From an uncultured Bacteroidales bacterium (GTDB taxonomy: Bacteria > Bacteroidota > Bacteroidia > Bacteroidales > UBA932), in the NCBI GenBank assembly GCA_949286415.1, contig CASEBV010000014.1, positions 1-64,000 on the forward strand: a stretch of DNA of 64,000 nucleotides. Direction: 5' to 3'. The position numbers and the translations under genes were made by a program. Shown here piece by piece: positions 52,922 through 61,347 of the stretch. Each line of letters opens with the position of its first letter. Position 1 is the stretch's first letter. Below the pieces are notes generated by a model. It had not been told where the DNA came from. It was given only the letters and a program-made list of their open reading frames with translations, and did no database searches.

Positions 52922-54043
52922 TTGAAAATAGCGATATTGTCATGCTTTTACCCCTACAGGGGCGGTATTTCCCAGTTCAACGCATGCCTATACGGTGAAC
53001 TGGGAAAAACCTGTGAAGTAAGGGCTTTCAATTTCAAGAGACAATATCCCGCATTCCTCTTCCCCGGAAAGACACAATATGTGACTGCCGATGACGAGGC
53101 CATGCCAGTCGAAAGCACTTTTCTGCTTGACACCGCCAACCCGTTCTCGTATGTCACCACCATGAAGGCCATCAGGGACTGGAACCCGGACCTTCTCATA
53201 GTGCGGTACTGGATGTCGTATTTTGCACCGTCGCTCGGATATATAACAAGGCATCTCCGAGGAAGATGCAAAGTAATTTCCATTCTGGACAATGTCATCC
53301 CGCATGAGCCGAGGTTCTTTGACACGCCGCTCACGAAATATTTTCTTAAAGGCAGTGACGGATGCGTCACACTGTGCGAAGCCGTGTCCAGGGACCTTCT
53401 GAAGATCAAGCCTGACGCCAGATATACGGTCATTCCCCATCCGCTGTACTCACATTTCGGGGCAAAGAAGCCCCGCAGAGAAGCGGAAAAGGTGCTTGGG
53501 CTCAAAGGAGGAAAGAAAAACATTCTTTTTTTCGGGCTCATCCGTGAATACAAGGGGCTCGACATCCTCATAGACGCATTCAGCGGACTTGACGACAGCT
53601 ATCAGCTGATTATAGCGGGCGAGCCATACGGTTCATTTGAGAAATACGCGGATGCCATCGCCCTCTCCCCTCTCAAAGACAATATTCATACATACCTCAG
53701 ATACATAAAGGACTCTGAAGTGACAGACTTCTTCTCCGCAGCTGATGTCACGGTGCTTCCATACAGAAGCGCGACCCAGAGCGGCATAAGCTCCGTATCC
53801 TACCATTTTGAAATCCCCATGATTGTGACAGAGACAGGAGGGCTGAAAGAAACAATAGGGGACAGGAAGACAGGGCTCGTGGCAAAAGACTGCACCCCGG
53901 AAGCTGTCAGGGAGGAAATAATACGATATTTTGCAGATCCCGGGATTGCAGAGGACTGCATCGGGCATATCAGAAAAGAAAAGGAGAGGCTGTCATGGGG
54001 GAATTTCTGCAGGAAACTGCTTGAATTTGCATCGGAACTCTGA
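52922..54043 (+). CDS. Glycosyltransferase, GT4-like
   Basis: A 373-residue GT-B protein, with TTG at 52922 as start codon because no ATG lies before the first conserved strand (KIAILSCFYPYRGGISQFN). The C-terminal half has LFFGLIREYKGLDILIDAF and a final EIPMIVTETGGLKETI segment that fits the EX7E motif of GT4 enzymes. Donor and acceptor are unknown; a cell-surface glycan is likely. A LysM protein gene follows in the same direction. Confidence 0.87.
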   Translation: MKIAILSCFYPYRGGISQFNACLYGELGKTCEVRAFNFKRQYPAFLFPGKTQYVTADDEAMPVESTFLLDTANPFSYVTTMKAIRDWNPDLLIVRYWMSYFAPSLGYITRHLRGRCKVISILDNVIPHEPRFFDTPLTKYFLKGSDGCVTLCEAVSRDLLKIKPDARYTVIPHPLYSHFGAKKPRREAEKVLGLKGGKKNILFFGLIREYKGLDILIDAFSGLDDSYQLIIAGEPYGSFEKYADAIALSPLKDNIHTYLRYIKDSEVTDFFSAADVTVLPYRSATQSGISSVSYHFEIPMIVTETGGLKETIGDRKTGLVAKDCTPEAVREEIIRYFADPGIAEDCIGHIRKEKERLSWGNFCRKLLEFASEL

Positions 54044-54103
54044 CAGCACCCGGATGTTTCCGGATGAGTACACCGGAGACAACACCATATAACACAGAAT
54101 GAA

Positions 54104-55807
54104 ATGAACAGAAGAATACTTGTCATGTTCCTGGCTGCGTTCTGCCTCATGGCATCCTACGCAGCCGCCTACGGACAATATCCACAGGTACCGGTGTCCA
54201 TCTCAACCGAAAAAGTGAAGATTGACGGCAAAGTCTACTATTCCCACATCGTTCTGGAAAAGCAGACTCTGTATTCCATCAGCAAGGCCTATGGAGTCAC
54301 CGTCCAGGACATTTACGATGCCAATCCGGCACTTCAGACGGAAGGGCTGAAAAAAAATGCCATCATATTGATTCCTTCGGCACAGCCGGCAACAACAGCA
54401 CAGACAGCGCAGGGAACAAACCCAGACAATGAAATATCCGATGCCCCGGCACAGGACGACAACGGCTCCAAGGCCGCGAAAAAGAACCGCAGGAACCGGG
54501 AAAAAGTACAGGATGTCTACATCGTACACACTGTCAGATGGTTTGAAGACCTTGACATGATATCCGAGAAATACGGAGTCCCTGTAGACATCATAATGGA
54601 AGTGAACGGCCTGACCGGGCGAAAACTCACCAACAGGCAGAAACTGAAGATACCGGCAGACCTGAAGGCATATCTTGAAGAACGCGCCGCTTCACAGGCA
54701 CAGGAACAGCAGCAAGCTGAAGAAAGTACAGAAGCCACGGCCCAGGACCGGCACATATCAATGCCGAAGACCGACATAAACGCCATCCTGATGCTCCCGT
54801 TCAATGCCGTCGAAGGCAGCGGAAGCGAGAGCAACATGGACTTCTACAGCGGAGCCCTCCTTGCGGCAAGAGACCTCGGCCTCAGCGGCACAGGAGTAGA
54901 CCTGAGCGTATACGATGTGGCAGGAGGAACATCCCCGGTGACTGCAGACCGGCTCAGGATGTCGGATGTGGCGATAGGTCCGGTATCAAAGTCGGCACTT
55001 GCAGCATTGCTGGAAATTGCACCGGAAGACCGCTACATAGTCTCGCCTTTTGACCAGAGGGCAGAAGCACTTGTCGCAACCAACAAGAATTTTGTCCAGG
55101 CCCCGGCATCCGTATCCGCCCAATACGAAAATCTCACGGACTGGATAACTGAAAGCAGGACGCCGGACGAGCCGCTGATTGTCGTTTTCGAGAAAGGCAT
55201 GAGGGAAGAGTCGGAAAGCAACGCCGCAGAGACATATCTCCAGGCATCAGGACAGACTTATTCATCATTCTCATACAGCATACTCGAGGGAAGGAATGTG
55301 CTTGAACCGATAAAGGCCCTCATGAACCAGGAGAAGACCAACAGAGTACTTGTCATATCCGAGAGCGAGGCATTTGTAAATGACCTTGTAAGGAATCTTA
55401 ATCTTCTGATTCACGAAGACTACCGGATAGTCCTGTACGGACCTTCGAAACTCCGCAGTTTCGAGACAATCGATGTCGAGGACTACCACAATGTGAATCT
55501 GCATCTTGCCATGTCCTATTATGTGGACTATGATTCCCCTGAAGTGCAGGATTTTCTGCTCAAATACAGGGCCCTTTACAATACTGAGCCGGGGCCGTTC
55601 GCCTTTCAGGGCTACGACCTGATGCACTATTTTGTCAAGGTCTGTGCAAAATACGGAACTGGCTGGGGAGAATTCATAGAAGATGAAGACACCGCAAGGC
55701 TGCTCCAGTCCGATTTCAAATTCAGAAGATACGGTGAAGGAGGTCTTGAAAACATCGGCATCAGGAGGCTCGTCTATGGACCTGACTACAGTGTCAAACT
55801 GCTGTAG
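54104..55807 (+). CDS. LysM protein with periplasmic-binding-like domain
   Basis: A 567-residue exported protein: signal sequence, LysM 1 at about 43-88 (QTLYSISKAYGVTVQDIYDA), a basic linker, LysM 2 at about 137-190 (FEDLDMISEKYGVPVDIIME), then about 340 residues with a type 1 periplasmic-binding fold. That fold shows LLPFNAVEG at its start and FAFQGYDLMHYFVKVCAKYG near its end. LysM repeats bind peptidoglycan and the binding-fold domain resembles ABC-type solute receptors or LpoA. A role in peptidoglycan sensing or synthesis is inferred. It converges on recN with 45 bp between. Confidence 0.82.
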   Translation: MNRRILVMFLAAFCLMASYAAAYGQYPQVPVSISTEKVKIDGKVYYSHIVLEKQTLYSISKAYGVTVQDIYDANPALQTEGLKKNAIILIPSAQPATTAQTAQGTNPDNEISDAPAQDDNGSKAAKKNRRNREKVQDVYIVHTVRWFEDLDMISEKYGVPVDIIMEVNGLTGRKLTNRQKLKIPADLKAYLEERAASQAQEQQQAEESTEATAQDRHISMPKTDINAILMLPFNAVEGSGSESNMDFYSGALLAARDLGLSGTGVDLSVYDVAGGTSPVTADRLRMSDVAIGPVSKSALAALLEIAPEDRYIVSPFDQRAEALVATNKNFVQAPASVSAQYENLTDWITESRTPDEPLIVVFEKGMREESESNAAETYLQASGQTYSSFSYSILEGRNVLEPIKALMNQEKTNRVLVISESEAFVNDLVRNLNLLIHEDYRIVLYGPSKLRSFETIDVEDYHNVNLHLAMSYYVDYDSPEVQDFLLKYRALYNTEPGPFAFQGYDLMHYFVKVCAKYGTGWGEFIEDEDTARLLQSDFKFRRYGEGGLENIGIRRLVYGPDYSVKLL

Positions 55808-55852
55808 AACTTGAAAAATTGCAGAAAGCGAAACGACTGCAGAACTTTATTT

Positions 55853-57547
55853 TCAGCCTCTGTCGGAGACTTGTCCGGACAGGAGAACCCGGGCATTGGC
55901 AATTGCCGCGTCCGTGAGCACCGAGCCGCTCAGCATTCTGGCAAGCTCCAGAACGCGTTCCTCGTCAGACAACCGGCGGATAGACGAGACTGTCCTGGAC
56001 GAATCAGGGTCAGTCTCCTTTGAAACGAGATAATGAGCAGAGCCTTTGGCTGCCACCTGAGGCAGATGCGTGATGGCGAAGACCTGCATATCCTTTCCCA
56101 TCTCACATATCATCGAGCCCATCTTGTCGGCGGCACTTCCGGATACGCCGGTATCTATTTCATCGAATATCATGGCAGGCATCGACATGAATTTGGCCAT
56201 CATCGCCTTCAGGGACAGCATTATCCGTGACATTTCACCGCCGGAGGCACACTTTGGGACATCCGAAGGCGTTTTCCCTGTCGACGAGAACAGGAAGGCG
56301 ACGGAATCTCTGCCGGTGTCTGAAAGCCCGGAGTCCAGGACTTCCACCTCAAATACAGCCGAAGGAAGTTCAAGGAAACGCATTGACGACATTATCGCCG
56401 CAGCAAACGGAGATGCCGCCCTTGTCCTTGAGTCATGAAGAGCCGACGCGAGTCCGTGGACCTTCTTTTCCGCCGCGTCAAGCTCAGAAGCCTTCGCGGC
56501 AAGTTTTTCCTCCAGGGAGGAAGTATCCCCGACAATGGCAGCAAGCCTGTCCCTCTCATCTATCAGGGACTTCTCGTCGGAGCAACTGAATTTCTGCATC
56601 AGGCCATATAGCAGGGAAAGCCTGTCATCCACCTGCATGAGCCTGTCCTGAGACACATCTGTCATGGAATTGATGGAAGACACCTCGGAGAAGATGTCAT
56701 CAAGCTCCACCCTGCACGAAGCGAGACGCTCCTGAAGGGCAGATACCCGCGGGATAAATCTTGACACGCGGGACAAATGCCTTTCAGCATCCCTGAGCAT
56801 GGAGTCCATGCCGGGGCCGTCTCCATCCTGGACACCGGAGAAAATGTTTTCGGCCTGACACAGATTGTCCTTGATTTCTTCCGCATTTGCAAGCTGCTTC
56901 TGCTCGGCTTCAAGAGCCTCAAGCTCCCCTTCGCGGAGAGAAGCGGATTCAAGCTGCATGAGACGCGCTCCGACATAGTCTTTCTGCTCTCTTGCCACGG
57001 CAAGGGACTTCTCCAGAGCACTGACCTCATTGCGAAGACTGACAAATGCAGAATAGGCTTCGTGATATTGTTCAAGCAGGCCTGAATTGCCGGCGTACAT
57101 ATCAAGGACCGCAAGTCTGAACTGTCTGTCTGACAGCATCATCGTCTGGTGCTGTGAATGTATGTCAATCAGATGGGAGGCAAGGGACTGCAGCACCGGG
57201 ACCGGGACAGGTGAATCATTGACAAATGAACGGGAACGCCCCGTCGGATTCACCACCCTGCGGACGGTCAGTATACCGTCGGGACAGTCTATTTCGTTCT
57301 CTTCCAACAGTTCCCTTAAGCCGCTGCGGCCAAGGTCCGCCGAAAATTCCGCCTCCACGATACAATTGCCTCCATTCTCCCCGATGACGGAGACATCCGC
57401 CCTGGCACCGAGTGCAAGATTCAGGGCTCCGAGAAGAATGGACTTTCCGGCTCCTGTCTGCCCTGTAATTATGACAAGACCCTCCGGGAACTCAATGTCC
57501 AGAGAGTCTATAAGTACATAATTTTTGACAAGAAGCCGCTTCAGCAT
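55853..57547 (-). CDS. recN: DNA repair protein RecN
   Basis: A 564-residue SMC-like protein. It has Walker A near residue 30 (IITGQTGAGKSILLGAL), coiled-coil arms, ABC signature (CASGGEMSRIMLSLKAMM) and Walker B (PAMIFDEIDTGVSG). It acts in double-strand break repair. Its ATG overlaps the rpoZ-like stop by one base (TGATG), ending the leftward trxB-bamD-rpoZ-recN operon. Confidence 0.95.
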   Translation of the reverse strand: MLKRLLVKNYVLIDSLDIEFPEGLVIITGQTGAGKSILLGALNLALGARADVSVIGENGGNCIVEAEFSADLGRSGLRELLEENEIDCPDGILTVRRVVNPTGRSRSFVNDSPVPVPVLQSLASHLIDIHSQHQTMMLSDRQFRLAVLDMYAGNSGLLEQYHEAYSAFVSLRNEVSALEKSLAVAREQKDYVGARLMQLESASLREGELEALEAEQKQLANAEEIKDNLCQAENIFSGVQDGDGPGMDSMLRDAERHLSRVSRFIPRVSALQERLASCRVELDDIFSEVSSINSMTDVSQDRLMQVDDRLSLLYGLMQKFSCSDEKSLIDERDRLAAIVGDTSSLEEKLAAKASELDAAEKKVHGLASALHDSRTRAASPFAAAIMSSMRFLELPSAVFEVEVLDSGLSDTGRDSVAFLFSSTGKTPSDVPKCASGGEMSRIMLSLKAMMAKFMSMPAMIFDEIDTGVSGSAADKMGSMICEMGKDMQVFAITHLPQVAAKGSAHYLVSKETDPDSSRTVSSIRRLSDEERVLELARMLSGSVLTDAAIANARVLLSGQVSDRG

Positions 57548-57870
57548 CAGTCGTTGTCCTCTTTCTTGGCCATTCGCCAGTAAATCTCGTTGTTCTCAAA
57601 TTCAGAGATGGCAACAAGACCCGGCTTAGGCTGTTTCTCGTAATATTTGGAAATCTCTATCTGTTCCCTGTTTTCAAAGACCTCCTCCATGGTGTCACGG
57701 TCGTTCTTGAAATCCTCGAGTTTCTTGGTAAGTTCCTTCTTCTCGGCCATGGAAATCTGGTTGGCCCTCTTTGAAAGAATCACGACTGTCTCATAGATGT
57801 TGCCTGTCGGAGAAGCAAGATCACAGAGGTCCCTTGTAACGGTATTGGCTGGAATTTTTTTTGTTGTCAT
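57547..57870 (-). CDS. rpoZ: RNA polymerase omega subunit, Rpb6-like
   Basis: A 107-residue protein of the Bacteroidota omega family. NIYETVVILSKRANQIS is the conserved core matching omega/Rpb6, and EEVFENREQIEISKYYEK is typical of this phylum. It helps assemble RNA polymerase. It lies 53 bp after bamD and overlaps recN by one base. Confidence 0.88.
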   Translation of the reverse strand: MTTKKIPANTVTRDLCDLASPTGNIYETVVILSKRANQISMAEKKELTKKLEDFKNDRDTMEEVFENREQIEISKYYEKQPKPGLVAISEFENNEIYWRMAKKEDND

Positions 57871-57923
57871 ATCAAATTTTATTTGTTGTCCATTTTATTA
57901 TACCCCGGTTTCAGTACAGGGTT

Positions 57924-58928
57924 TCAAAAATTTTCTGATTTGGCCTCGGCCTCATTCTCCATTCCCCGGAGGATGACCATGTCTTCAGTATCATCAACAA
58001 GCTTTTCATTGAGACGGGCACCTTTCCTCATAATGGCTTTCTGCTCCCTGTTGAGCCTGCGGCGCTCTTTCTCGAAGGCCCTGTCATCGTGCTCCTCCAT
58101 ATCGGCTTCCACCGCCTGCTGCCCAGGATATCTGCCGAGGATGCGCTGTACCCTCCTGTATATGGTATCCAATTCCCTTCTGTATTCTGAATCGGGATAT
58201 TCGCCTATAAAATTCAGATAGTCATCGACAAAAGTCATATATCTCTCCTTCTGCTTCTGCTGCACACTCAGCTGGGCATACTTATAAGATGACATGGCAA
58301 TATAATAAAGGATGTCCTCCCTGAATATATTCTCTGAATCATCCTTCAGGACATTACGGAAAGCCACCCTTGACGCGATATAGTCCTCCATCTTGTAATA
58401 GAGGCGCGCCGCCTCGAATGCCTTGGTGTCAAGCCTCGCATTCAGGTCATTGAGCATTTCCCGGCATACATCGGCGTGGGATGCGTCCGGATACTCCTTC
58501 ATGAACTGTGATATCGCGTCTATCGCCCTGTAAGTCGGACTCTGGTCAAGCTCGTACCTCAATGTGGACCGGTACATGCAGTCCAGCCTCAGAAATCTTG
58601 CCTCGGAGGAGAAAGGACTGCGGGGATAACTCTCAAGGAATTTCTCGAAATTGGTCTCGGCGGTATAATAGTCTTTGGCCCTGTAGTTGCTGAGACCCCA
58701 ATAATACTGCACTGTATCATCTCTCTCCGTACCTCCGGTCACGACAGAGATTGACTCGAACAATGCGGCAGCCTTGGTGAATTTGGCGTCATTGAAATAA
58801 CGGAACGCCGCCTCATACTTAAGGTCTACATCATTGCTGTTAAGCAGCATTTCATACTGCGACTTGCACGAAGAGAGGGCAACAGCCGCAATCGCGGCAA
58901 CTGCTGCCGCCATTATCTTGACTTTCAT
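57924..58928 (-). CDS. bamD: Outer membrane assembly lipoprotein BamD
   Basis: A 334-residue lipoprotein: signal ending VALSSCKSQ (lipobox), then TPR-like repeats of the BamD/ComL family (YYTAETNFEKFLESYPRSPF). It supports BamA in outer-membrane protein insertion. The C-terminus is extended and charged compared with enterobacterial BamD. Its ATG overlaps the trxB stop by four bases (ATGA). Confidence 0.9.
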   Translation of the reverse strand: MKVKIMAAAVAAIAAVALSSCKSQYEMLLNSNDVDLKYEAAFRYFNDAKFTKAAALFESISVVTGGTERDDTVQYYWGLSNYRAKDYYTAETNFEKFLESYPRSPFSSEARFLRLDCMYRSTLRYELDQSPTYRAIDAISQFMKEYPDASHADVCREMLNDLNARLDTKAFEAARLYYKMEDYIASRVAFRNVLKDDSENIFREDILYYIAMSSYKYAQLSVQQKQKERYMTFVDDYLNFIGEYPDSEYRRELDTIYRRVQRILGRYPGQQAVEADMEEHDDRAFEKERRRLNREQKAIMRKGARLNEKLVDDTEDMVILRGMENEAEAKSENF

Positions 58929-59863
58929 ATCTTATTCTGTGAAATTAAGAATTTTTCTGCGTCCAGAGCAGCCCGGCACCCCGATGCCGCTGCCGTAATG
59001 GCCTGCCTGTAATGCGGATCCTGCACATCTCCGGCGGCAAATACTCCGTCAACATTTGTCCTTGACGAAACACCGTCCGTCATGATGTAGCCTTCCGGAT
59101 TGACATTGACCCATCGGCTGAAGAGTTCCGAATTGGGATGATGGCCGATTGCAAGGAAAAATCCGTCGACAGGAATTTCAAAGACACTGCCGTCTTTCCT
59201 TACAAGCCTGACACCGGTGACACCGGACATGTCGCCAAGGACTTCTTGAGTGTTGCAGTTCCACAGTATTTCTATGTTCGGGGTATTCCTGACCCTGTCC
59301 TGCATGGCCTCGGAGGCCCTGAGCACATCGCGGCGCACGATCATGTACACCTTGCTGCAGATTGAGGCAAGATATGTGGCTTCCTCACAGGCGGTATCCC
59401 CGCCGCCGACCACGGCGACAGTCTTCTTGCGATAGAAAAAACCGTCACAGGTCGCGCAGGCAGACACCCCCATGCCCTTGAATTTCTCTTCTGAAGGAAG
59501 ACCGAGATATTTTGCATTGGCCCCGGTCGCAATAATCAGGGCATCAGCCTCAATCTGCCTTTCCCCGTCAACTGTCACAGTGAACGGACGCACCGACAGG
59601 TCCGCGTCCGAAATCATTCCTGTCCTTATATCGGCTCCGAGGCGTACTGCCTGAGCCTTCATCGTGCTCATCAGAGCCTGCCCGTCTATACCGTTTTCAA
59701 ACCCGGGATAATTCTCCACTTCCGTTGTCGTGGTCAGCTGCCCGCCGGGCTGCAGGCCCTCATAAAGCACGGGAGATAGCCCCGACCTTGATGCATAGAT
59801 GGCCGCCGTATAGCCGGCCGGACCGCCCCCTATGATGAGGCACTTTACATGTTCTTTTTCCAT
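58925..59863 (-). CDS. trxB: Thioredoxin-disulfide reductase
   Basis: A 312-residue low-molecular-weight TrxB. LIIGGGPAGYTAAIYASR binds FAD, VSACATCDGFFYRKK contains the redox CATC pair and VVGGGDTACEEATYL binds NADPH. It reduces thioredoxin with NADPH. It opens the leftward operon with bamD, rpoZ and recN. Confidence 0.95.
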   Translation of the reverse strand: MEKEHVKCLIIGGGPAGYTAAIYASRSGLSPVLYEGLQPGGQLTTTTEVENYPGFENGIDGQALMSTMKAQAVRLGADIRTGMISDADLSVRPFTVTVDGERQIEADALIIATGANAKYLGLPSEEKFKGMGVSACATCDGFFYRKKTVAVVGGGDTACEEATYLASICSKVYMIVRRDVLRASEAMQDRVRNTPNIEILWNCNTQEVLGDMSGVTGVRLVRKDGSVFEIPVDGFFLAIGHHPNSELFSRWVNVNPEGYIMTDGVSSRTNVDGVFAAGDVQDPHYRQAITAAASGCRAALDAEKFLISQNKI

Positions 59864-59869
59864 AACTCA

Positions 59870-59877
59870 CAAAGATA
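59870..59877 (-). promoter_or_regulatory. Candidate -7 element of trxB
   Basis: On the minus strand TATCTTTG matches TAnnTTTG and ends only 6 bp before the trxB ATG, so the transcript would be nearly leaderless. No good -33 TTTG is seen. Confidence 0.45.
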
Positions 59878-59886
59878 CACATTTTT

Positions 59887-60741
59887 TCAGAACCTTGTCC
59901 AGGCGAATTTCAGTCGTCTGTACAGCCAGTGCAGAAAACTGTCAGGGAGCAGAACCATCACAGGCCTGAAAATATGGTTCACGACACCCGGCATTGTTCC
60001 CCGGCGTCTGCGGAACATGGCGTTGAGCGCAGAATCCACAGCCCTGTCTACAGACACCATCACACCGAGCCGTCTGGCCAGTCTCCGGTAGAAGGGAGGC
60101 AGGCCGAACAGATCTGTGTCAACAGCCCCGAAATATGCAGCAGTGACACTTACGCCCGACCCCCTGCATTCTATCCTGAGAGACCGGGAAAACCCTCTGA
60201 TGAATCTCTTGGTATTGCCGTACATGCCGACTCCTGGCCACGGCATCCATGCTGCGAGAGAAGAAATATTCAGCACATAGCCCTTGCCCCTGGCTTTCAT
60301 CTTCGGGACGAACTCCCTGCAAAGCATCAGCGGGGTATGGTTGTGAAGCATCACCATCCTTGAAAGATACTTCTGCGGCACCTCTGAAATCTCCCTGAAA
60401 AAGAACATGCCAGCATTGTTCACAAGCACCTCCACATCGCATTTCTCCCTGTCAGCCACCTCGGCGACCGTCGCAGCCGCATCAGTCAGGGAGAGATCCC
60501 GGACACAGGTCACGACCCGGAACGCCGGCGAAAATTCTTTCCGCCAGTCATCAATCGCATGGACCTCAGACTTCACCTCAGAGGCCGTTTCCTCAAGTCC
60601 CGCCGCATTGATGTCCACAAGCAGCAGATTATAGCCCAGGGCTGAAAGCCTTCCGGCGTAGACCCGGCCCATACCTGACGCAGCCCCCGTCACCAGGGCA
60701 AAGGAGTGCCAGTAAGCGAATCTTTTTCTGTCTCTTTTCAT
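59887..60741 (-). CDS. Short-chain dehydrogenase/reductase
   Basis: A 284-residue SDR. ALVTGAASGMGRVYAGRL is the TGxxxGxG NAD(P)-binding motif, VLVNNAGMF the NNAG motif, NISSLAAW carries the catalytic Ser and GMYGNTKRFI the YxxxK motif. The substrate is unknown. A C-terminal hydrophobic patch suggests possible membrane association, as in 17-beta-HSD/DltE-like members. It lies upstream of trxB but with its own promoter region. Confidence 0.9.
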   Translation of the reverse strand: MKRDRKRFAYWHSFALVTGAASGMGRVYAGRLSALGYNLLLVDINAAGLEETASEVKSEVHAIDDWRKEFSPAFRVVTCVRDLSLTDAAATVAEVADREKCDVEVLVNNAGMFFFREISEVPQKYLSRMVMLHNHTPLMLCREFVPKMKARGKGYVLNISSLAAWMPWPGVGMYGNTKRFIRGFSRSLRIECRGSGVSVTAAYFGAVDTDLFGLPPFYRRLARRLGVMVSVDRAVDSALNAMFRRRRGTMPGVVNHIFRPVMVLLPDSFLHWLYRRLKFAWTRF

Positions 60742-60761
60742 CTTCTATTTGTCAGAACAGG

Positions 60762-60769
60762 CAAAATTA
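60762..60769 (-). promoter_or_regulatory. Candidate -7 element of the SDR gene
   Basis: On the minus strand TAATTTTG matches TAnnTTTG, 21 bp before the ATG. No strong -33 box was found. Confidence 0.4.
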
Positions 60770-60799
60770 GCCCATAATTTTGAATTTTTCTATTTTATT

Positions 60800-60831
60800 T
60801 TTGCTCCGGTTGCCAATTATTCATATTTTTG
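60800..60831 (+). promoter_or_regulatory. Promoter of the fur-glycosyltransferase pair
   Basis: TTTG (60800-60803), 20 bp, TATTTTTG (60824-60831) is a good Bacteroidales promoter. It lies 60 bp before the fur ATG and back-to-back with the SDR promoter region. Confidence 0.65.
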
Positions 60832-60891
60832 CAGGCAAGATGCTCACTTTCGCATCGCCGATTGCACACAAAATGAACAATTGACGAAAAA

Positions 60892-61347
60892 ATGACAGCC
60901 CAGAACATCAAAAACCATACTAACATCGAACAGTTCAAGTCTCTTCTGAAAAAGCATTCTCTCAAGGCCACGGCCCAGCGGCTTGCCGTGCATGAGGCCA
61001 TGATGCAGCTCGGGCATGCTTCGGCAGACATGGTCACTGATGCCATCCGCAAGAAGGGAGAGACAAAGGTGACTGTCGCCACCGTCTACAATATACTTTC
61101 GCAGCTTGCCCTGCTCGGCATCTATGACTACAGGATGAGTGCCAACAACAAGATGTACTTCGACATCAACACCTTCCCCCACATTCATATCTATGACAGG
61201 GAAGCACACCAGTACCGGGATCTTATGGACGACGAGCTTCTGTCCATGATTCAGGACAGGCTCAGGCACAAGAGATTCAGGGGATTCAAGGTCGAGCACA
61301 TCGACATTCAGCTTGTAGGCGTATCCTCAAAGAAAAAATTCACATGA
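60892..61347 (+). CDS. Fur-family transcriptional regulator without cysteines
   Basis: A 151-residue Fur protein. The winged helix is present (SLKATAQRLAVHEAMMQLGH and VTVATVYNILSQLALLGI), as is the dimerisation core with the His-rich metal site (FPHIHIYD). There is no cysteine anywhere, so the structural CxxC zinc sites of many Fur and PerR proteins are missing. The C-terminal domain is shortened in that region. It could be a PerR-like or divergent Fur. Its stop overlaps the glycosyltransferase ATG (ATGA). Confidence 0.88.
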   Translation: MTAQNIKNHTNIEQFKSLLKKHSLKATAQRLAVHEAMMQLGHASADMVTDAIRKKGETKVTVATVYNILSQLALLGIYDYRMSANNKMYFDINTFPHIHIYDREAHQYRDLMDDELLSMIQDRLRHKRFRGFKVEHIDIQLVGVSSKKKFT

